Source: JANYHH01 sp965249745
GTDB lineage: Bacteria; Deinococcota; Deinococci; Deinococcales; JAAFIG01
Direction of reading: 5' to 3'
Length of the DNA stretch: 64,000 bases
NCBI GenBank assembly: GCA_965249745.1
Contig: OZ252252.1
Span: 4,526,001 to 4,590,000, forward strand
Both the position numbers and the translations under genes were made by a program. Shown piece by piece: positions 60,556 to 64,000 of the stretch (within the stretch, counting starts at the first letter, position 1; every line of letters starts with the position of its first letter). The notes beneath the pieces were generated by a model. That model did no database searches, had not been told where the DNA came from, and was given only the letters and a program-made list of their open reading frames with translations.

Positions 60556-61464
60556 CTACGGGCGGCTGCCCCGCACCGCCACTTCTGAGAATTTCGGCTG
60601 ACCTCGCCGCCCAAACCTGATAGCGATACCAGGAATCTGCTCGAGCACGATGCCAGCCAATACCAGCGCTGCGCCCAGAACTTGTACGGGCGCGAGTACC
60701 CTGTGTAAAACCAGCACGTCCAAGCTCAACGCCGCCAGTGGGCTGAGCAGCCCGAGGATGGCGACGCGACTCGCGGGGAGTCGTTGCAAGCCGCGCACCC
60801 AGAGCGTCATGGTCAGTCCTGCACCGAGCAGACCCAAGTAGGAGAGCGCTCCTAAATTGCGAACCTCGAGCCTGGGCAGGTGTCCGCCTAGGGTCACAGC
60901 AATCACCAGCAGGATCGCGCCCGCAATCGTCAATTGCCAGCCGACGAAGGCTCCGAGGCTCAGGCCCAGCGGTTGACCCCAGCGCCGGGTCAGCACCCCG
61001 CCGAGGGCTGAACTGAGATTGCCGCCCACCGCCGCCAGAATGCCCCAACCGTCCAAACGCGCCGAGGGGCCCAGCACCACCATCGTCACGCCGACGATGC
61101 CGATGAATGCCGCCAGCAGCGTCCTCGAGCGCAATCTTTCCCCGAGTAAGGCGGCCGCCAATACGGCTACAGTCAGCGGGTTGATCGCGCCGACCGTGGC
61201 GGCGACGCCTCCTGGCAGGCGGTAAACAGATACGAACAGCAGCGCCCAGAAAAGCGCCAAGCTGAGCAGGCTCAACAGGAAGGTTCGTAGCCACCAGGCT
61301 CGAGGCAACTTTTGCCGCGTCCACAGCAGCAACAAGATACCGACTGGCAAGGCGCGAAGCGCGGCCACCCACAATGGCGACCAGCCCGGCAGAAATTGTG
61401 TCGTGACGAAGTATGTGCTTCCCCAGACGAGCGGTGCCAGCGCAGTTGTCAACAGTGTCCACAT
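60556..61464 (-). CDS. EamA/DMT family transporter
   Basis: 302 residues, ten helices in two halves (P-L-V-W-G-S-T-Y-F-V-T at helix 1, G-A-I-N-P-L-T-V-A-V-L-A-A-A-L-L-G-E in helix 4). Likely an exporter. GGAGG precedes the ATG. Its promoter spacer holds an inverted repeat, the likely site of the divergent MarR at 61549. It ends 27 bases before the epoxide hydrolase start, so that gene may be on the same transcript. Confidence 0.86.
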   Translation of the reverse strand: MWTLLTTALAPLVWGSTYFVTTQFLPGWSPLWVAALRALPVGILLLLWTRQKLPRAWWLRTFLLSLLSLALFWALLFVSVYRLPGGVAATVGAINPLTVAVLAAALLGERLRSRTLLAAFIGIVGVTMVVLGPSARLDGWGILAAVGGNLSSALGGVLTRRWGQPLGLSLGAFVGWQLTIAGAILLVIAVTLGGHLPRLEVRNLGALSYLGLLGAGLTMTLWVRGLQRLPASRVAILGLLSPLAALSLDVLVLHRVLAPVQVLGAALVLAGIVLEQIPGIAIRFGRRGQPKFSEVAVRGSRP

Positions 61465-61483
61465 GATCTGCCTCCGATAATTT

Positions 61484-61511
61484 ACTTTAGCATCAAATTA
61501 TTAGATGTCAA
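61484..61511 (-). promoter_or_regulatory. Promoter of the EamA gene with MarR operator in its spacer
   Basis: TTGACA (61511-61506), 16 bases, TAAAGT (61489-61484) on the minus strand. The inverted repeat CATCAAAT / ATTAGATG (61491-61507) fills the spacer and would block the polymerase when bound. Confidence 0.78.
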
Positions 61512-61535
61512 GATGTATGTCGGCAAAACATAAGC

Positions 61536-61541
61536 TAGACT
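61536..61541 (+). promoter_or_regulatory. -10 box, leaderless start of the MarR gene
   Basis: TAGACT, seven bases before the ATG at 61549. Confidence 0.58.
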
Positions 61542-61548
61542 TCGGCTC

Positions 61549-62055
61549 ATGCCATCAAGAGTCCCGCTCGAGCAGATCGCCCTGGATTGGACGCAGGTGC
61601 GCCCAGACTTGGACCTACAACCCATGCTGACCTTCATCGCGCTGAACCGCACGGGTCGCTTGGTGGAACCCGCCATCGAAGCGGGCTACGCCGCCTCGGG
61701 ACAGAACGCCGCGAGTTTCGATCTGCTGCTGACGCTCTATCGTTCCAGCCCCGCCGATGGCTTCACGCCGTCCGAGCTGGCAACACACATGGTCGTGACG
61801 CCCGCCTCCGTGACCAACCGAATTGATCGCCTGTTCGAGCGCGGACTGGTGCGACGCGAACCCAGCATCGTAGACCGCCGGTCACTGAAGATTCAGCTTT
61901 CCCCAGAGGGTCGCAAACTCGTGGAACAATACCTGCCCTTGCACCTCGAGAACGAGCGGCGATTGCTCAGCGTGTTAACAAAAGAGGAACAAGCCGCGCT
62001 CGAGGGGATCCTGAAAAAGCTTTTGGCGCAGCTTGAGACTGACGATACAGAGTAA
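61549..62055 (+). CDS. MarR family regulator
   Basis: 168 residues. Winged helix with F-T-P-S-E-L-A-T-H-M-V-V-T-P-A-S-V-T-N-R as helix-turn-helix and D-R-R-S-L-K-I-Q-L in the wing. It should bind the inverted repeat in the divergent promoter and control the EamA exporter and perhaps the epoxide hydrolase. The ligand is unknown. Confidence 0.88.
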   Translation: MPSRVPLEQIALDWTQVRPDLDLQPMLTFIALNRTGRLVEPAIEAGYAASGQNAASFDLLLTLYRSSPADGFTPSELATHMVVTPASVTNRIDRLFERGLVRREPSIVDRRSLKIQLSPEGRKLVEQYLPLHLENERRLLSVLTKEEQAALEGILKKLLAQLETDDTE

Positions 62056-62179
62056 GCATTCGGATCTTCGGTTTTGAATCTTCGTCATTCCCTCGTCAAA
62101 CCTTTACCTGACCGCGGCAAACTCCTCCTATCTCAGCGCACAATCCGATTCGAGGCGCTGAGGGAAAGAGGAATCCACC

Positions 62180-62866
62180 ATGAAAAAGAATGTCGTCAAG
62201 CTCGCTCTCGTCAGTGCCGCGCTGGTCGCCGCACCGCTCACCTGGGGGATCGTCAGCGCCCAGACTGGTTCCACATCACCCGCAGCGACCGCCGCGAAAC
62301 AGGCCACGAATTACGCGAACGTCTTCATCAGCAAGCTGGCGGGTGCCCTGGGCATCACAGAGGACAAGCTGAACGCTGGCATCAAAACCGCTGGGACCGC
62401 CACGATAGACGAGGCGTTGAAGAACCAGGACATCACTAAGACCCAGGCGGACGCGATGAAGCTTCAAGTTCAGAACGGTAACAGCCCGTTCCTGGGAGGT
62501 GACCGAGGCTTCGGCGGGCACGGCTTCGGACCCGGCGGTGATCGCGGTGGGATGCGCGGCATGGGTGGTCCAGGGATGGGCGGAGATTTCCGGGTCGCCA
62601 CCTTAGAGGCGGCAGCCAAAGCCCTCGGCACGACCGCCACAGACCTGGAAACGCAACTGCGTTCCGGCAAGACCCTGACTGAAATCGCCACCGCCAAGAA
62701 CGTTCCAGTAAAGACCGTTCAGGACGCAATCCTGGCGGCGTTGAAGACGCAACTGGATGCAGAGGTCAAGGCGGGTCGGATCACGCAGGCGATGGCGGAC
62801 GAGCGGCTGGCTCGAGCCACCAACGATCCGAACTTCGGACTGGGTGGCCCGCGCGGGCATCGCTGA
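62180..62866 (+). CDS. Secreted Gly-rich hypothetical protein
   Basis: 228 residues. Signal peptide at 1-27 (K-K-N-V-V-K-L then a hydrophobic core ending V-S-A-Q). Two similar helical modules (T-E-D-K-L-N-A-G-I-K-T-A, and T-A-T-D-L-E-T-Q-L-R-S-G-K-T-L-T-E-I-A) flank a linker of Gly, Phe, Met, His and Arg (about 105-135). The modules look like the short repeats found in bacterial DUF-type surface proteins. Function is unknown. AGAGGAA lies before the ATG. Confidence 0.78.
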   Translation: MKKNVVKLALVSAALVAAPLTWGIVSAQTGSTSPAATAAKQATNYANVFISKLAGALGITEDKLNAGIKTAGTATIDEALKNQDITKTQADAMKLQVQNGNSPFLGGDRGFGGHGFGPGGDRGGMRGMGGPGMGGDFRVATLEAAAKALGTTATDLETQLRSGKTLTEIATAKNVPVKTVQDAILAALKTQLDAEVKAGRITQAMADERLARATNDPNFGLGGPRGHR

Positions 62867-62887
62867 ACCGCTCATTTTTGCTCGAGT

Positions 62888-62915
62888 CCGCCATGATTTA
62901 ACATGGCGGGCTTTT
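62888..62915 (+). terminator. Terminator of the secreted protein gene
   Basis: Stem CCGCCATG / CATGGCGG, loop ATTTAA, then GCTTTTCG. Confidence 0.85.
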
Positions 62916-63046
62916 CGTTGTCTGTCAGCGTTTGCTGTGACAAGCTCCTACGGCGGTGGCGCTTTCCAGTTCGAGCTGGAAAATCGGGTTTGAAAATCAG
63001 CGGGTGATGGAACGCATTACCCTCGAGTTGATAATCACGTGCTGTT

Positions 63047-63868
63047 TCAACCCTTCCAGGATTCGTACCCAGCGCGGTTGAAGTACAACCCGTGCGGGGC
63101 GACGTTCGGTCCCGCCTGCCCACGATCCCGACTCTCGAGGACGCGCAACACGTCGGCTGAGTTGAGCTTGCCGCCGCCGACCTCCAAAAGCGTCCCGACG
63201 ATGCCGCGCACCATGTGACGCAAGAAGGATTCGCCAGTGACGGTGATCTCGATATAACGCAGCTCGTCGCGGCGATGGCGGGTCGGGGCGGAGCGCACAT
63301 CGCAGGCGAGGATTCGACGCACCGTCTGACGCTCCTCCTTCGTGGCGAACGAAGCGAAATCGAACAAGCCAATCAGGTGCCGGGCGGCGTCGCGCATCGG
63401 GGCCACCTCGAGCCGATACGGGACCCACAGGGCGCGGTGGCGCTCCAAGGCGCTCGGGATCGAGCTGTTGTAAATCCGATACGTGTACGACCGCCAGTGG
63501 CATCCGAAACGGGCGTGAAACCCCGGTGTCGCATCGTCGCAGTGCAGCACGCGCACGTCCTCCGGGAGCCTCGAGTTCAGGGCGCCCAAGACCTTCTGCG
63601 CCGGAATCTGAAAGCCTACGTCTACGTGAACCGGCATCTCTAGGGCGTGAACCCCGGTGTCCGTCCGACCCGCCGCAATCGGTCGCGCCGACTCGCCCAG
63701 CGGATGCAGCGCTGCCTCGAGCGCCCCTTGAATCGTTCGCTCACCCTTCCCCTGAATCTGCCAGCCATTAAAGCCCGTACCGTCCCACTCGAGCGTCAAC
63801 CGCAAACGTCGCCACCCGACGGGCGGCGGTTCTGGAGGATCGGAGAGCGAAGAGGACGGGTCAGACAT
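63047..63868 (-). CDS. truA: tRNA pseudouridine(38-40) synthase TruA
   Basis: Makes pseudouridine in the anticodon stem-loop of tRNAs. Catalytic Asp is in A-G-R-T-D-T-G-V-H-A. Other marks are W-D-G-T-G-F-N-G-W-Q, R-S-Y-T-Y-R-I-Y and S-F-L-R-H-M-V-R-G-I-V-G-T-L-L-E-V-G. 273 residues including a Pro/Ser-rich N-terminal tail of about 16. No Shine-Dalgarno or -10 box stands out at this ATG, so the start is less sure. Confidence 0.94.
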   Translation of the reverse strand: MSDPSSSLSDPPEPPPVGWRRLRLTLEWDGTGFNGWQIQGKGERTIQGALEAALHPLGESARPIAAGRTDTGVHALEMPVHVDVGFQIPAQKVLGALNSRLPEDVRVLHCDDATPGFHARFGCHWRSYTYRIYNSSIPSALERHRALWVPYRLEVAPMRDAARHLIGLFDFASFATKEERQTVRRILACDVRSAPTRHRRDELRYIEITVTGESFLRHMVRGIVGTLLEVGGGKLNSADVLRVLESRDRGQAGPNVAPHGLYFNRAGYESWKG

Positions 63869-63944
63869 GCGAGGTTGAATCGAATCGAAAAGCAGGATGG
63901 TGAATTGTAAGGGATGACGGCGGGGCGAAGGTCACTGGTGAAGA

Positions 63945-63963
63945 GCAACTCGTTGCGAGTTGC
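63945..63963. other. Hairpin upstream of truA
   Basis: GCAACTCG / CGAGTTGC with loop TTG. It lies in the last 130 bases of the window, where no gene is seen. It may end a transcript coming from outside the window. Confidence 0.45.
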
Positions 63964-64000
63964 CCTTGACCTCAACCTTGCTCGAGAAGTGTTGTTTGGG

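Noticed and set aside
60497..61462. 321-residue minus-strand frame overlapping the EamA gene in another frame
   Set aside because: The EamA frame has ten clear membrane helices and a ribosome site; this one is a polar shadow.

Overview
The window looks like a chromosomal segment of a Deinococcota bacterium (Deinococcus relative), moderately GC-rich. The signs are a bacillithiol-type glycosyltransferase (BshA), a LysJ/ArgD-type aminotransferase, a lipid-A-disaccharide-synthase-like protein of the family seen in Deinococcus and cyanobacteria, a GreA, and above all about twenty genes whose only start signal is a -10 box (TACACT, TAGGCT, TAGAAT and similar) placed about six bases before an ATG or GTG. 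That is the layout of leaderless mRNAs, known to be common in Deinococcus. The assignment is inference; no rRNA or phylogenetic marker is present. A second genome-wide signature is the palindrome CTCGAG. I count about 37 copies in the first 10 kb, where roughly three would be expected from base composition. It lies in genes, spacers and terminators alike.

Layout. 0-10.6 kb: a membrane protein of unknown function, acylphosphatase, GNAT, LysJ/ArgD-type aminotransferase, a class A penicillin-binding protein broken by a frameshift, a GAF protein, an ECF sigma factor with its divergent RskA-type anti-sigma factor, and an MFS exporter. 10.7-20.4 kb: DUF4388 protein, M20 deacylase, a zinc-ribbon protein with a long histone-like basic tail, bshA, a cytochrome P460-type lipoprotein, small enzymes, a MITE-like element and greA. 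20.4-31.3 kb: pyrE, N-formylglutamate amidohydrolase, tsaE, a LuxR-type regulator, a Crp/Fnr regulator divergent from a flavodoxin-like protein, TetR and MarR regulators with visible operators, two enoyl-CoA hydratases, Nudix, and tRNA-Ser(CGA). 31.5-42.2 kb: a 36-residue membrane protein, YraN, a VapBC toxin-antitoxin pair, comM, glcD-like oxidase, an orphan antitoxin, pckA, a LOG-family protein and two Ser/Thr kinase genes.

42.2-50.8 kb is one minus-strand respiratory cluster of twelve genes. A cbb3-type oxidase (CcoN, a di-heme CcoO, a CcoS-like protein and a 54-residue subunit) is followed by a lipoprotein cytochrome c, a Rieske protein, a cytochrome b, two small membrane proteins, a second cytochrome b fused to a 2[4Fe-4S] ferredoxin, an MvhD-type iron-sulfur protein and a last small membrane protein, then a terminator. 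The first cytochrome b has lost both histidines of one heme pair. The second keeps all four and carries the ferredoxin. This suggests an unusual quinol-oxidising complex that could deliver low-potential electrons to an iron-sulfur acceptor. It is the most novel system in the window.

51-64 kb: the lipid-A-disaccharide-synthase-like protein, VOC and SDR proteins, a complete bacterial RNA-repair pair (Pnkp and Hen1), an OmpR-type two-component system, an epoxide hydrolase gene interrupted by an in-frame TAG, an EamA transporter divergent from a MarR regulator, a secreted Gly-rich protein, and truA.
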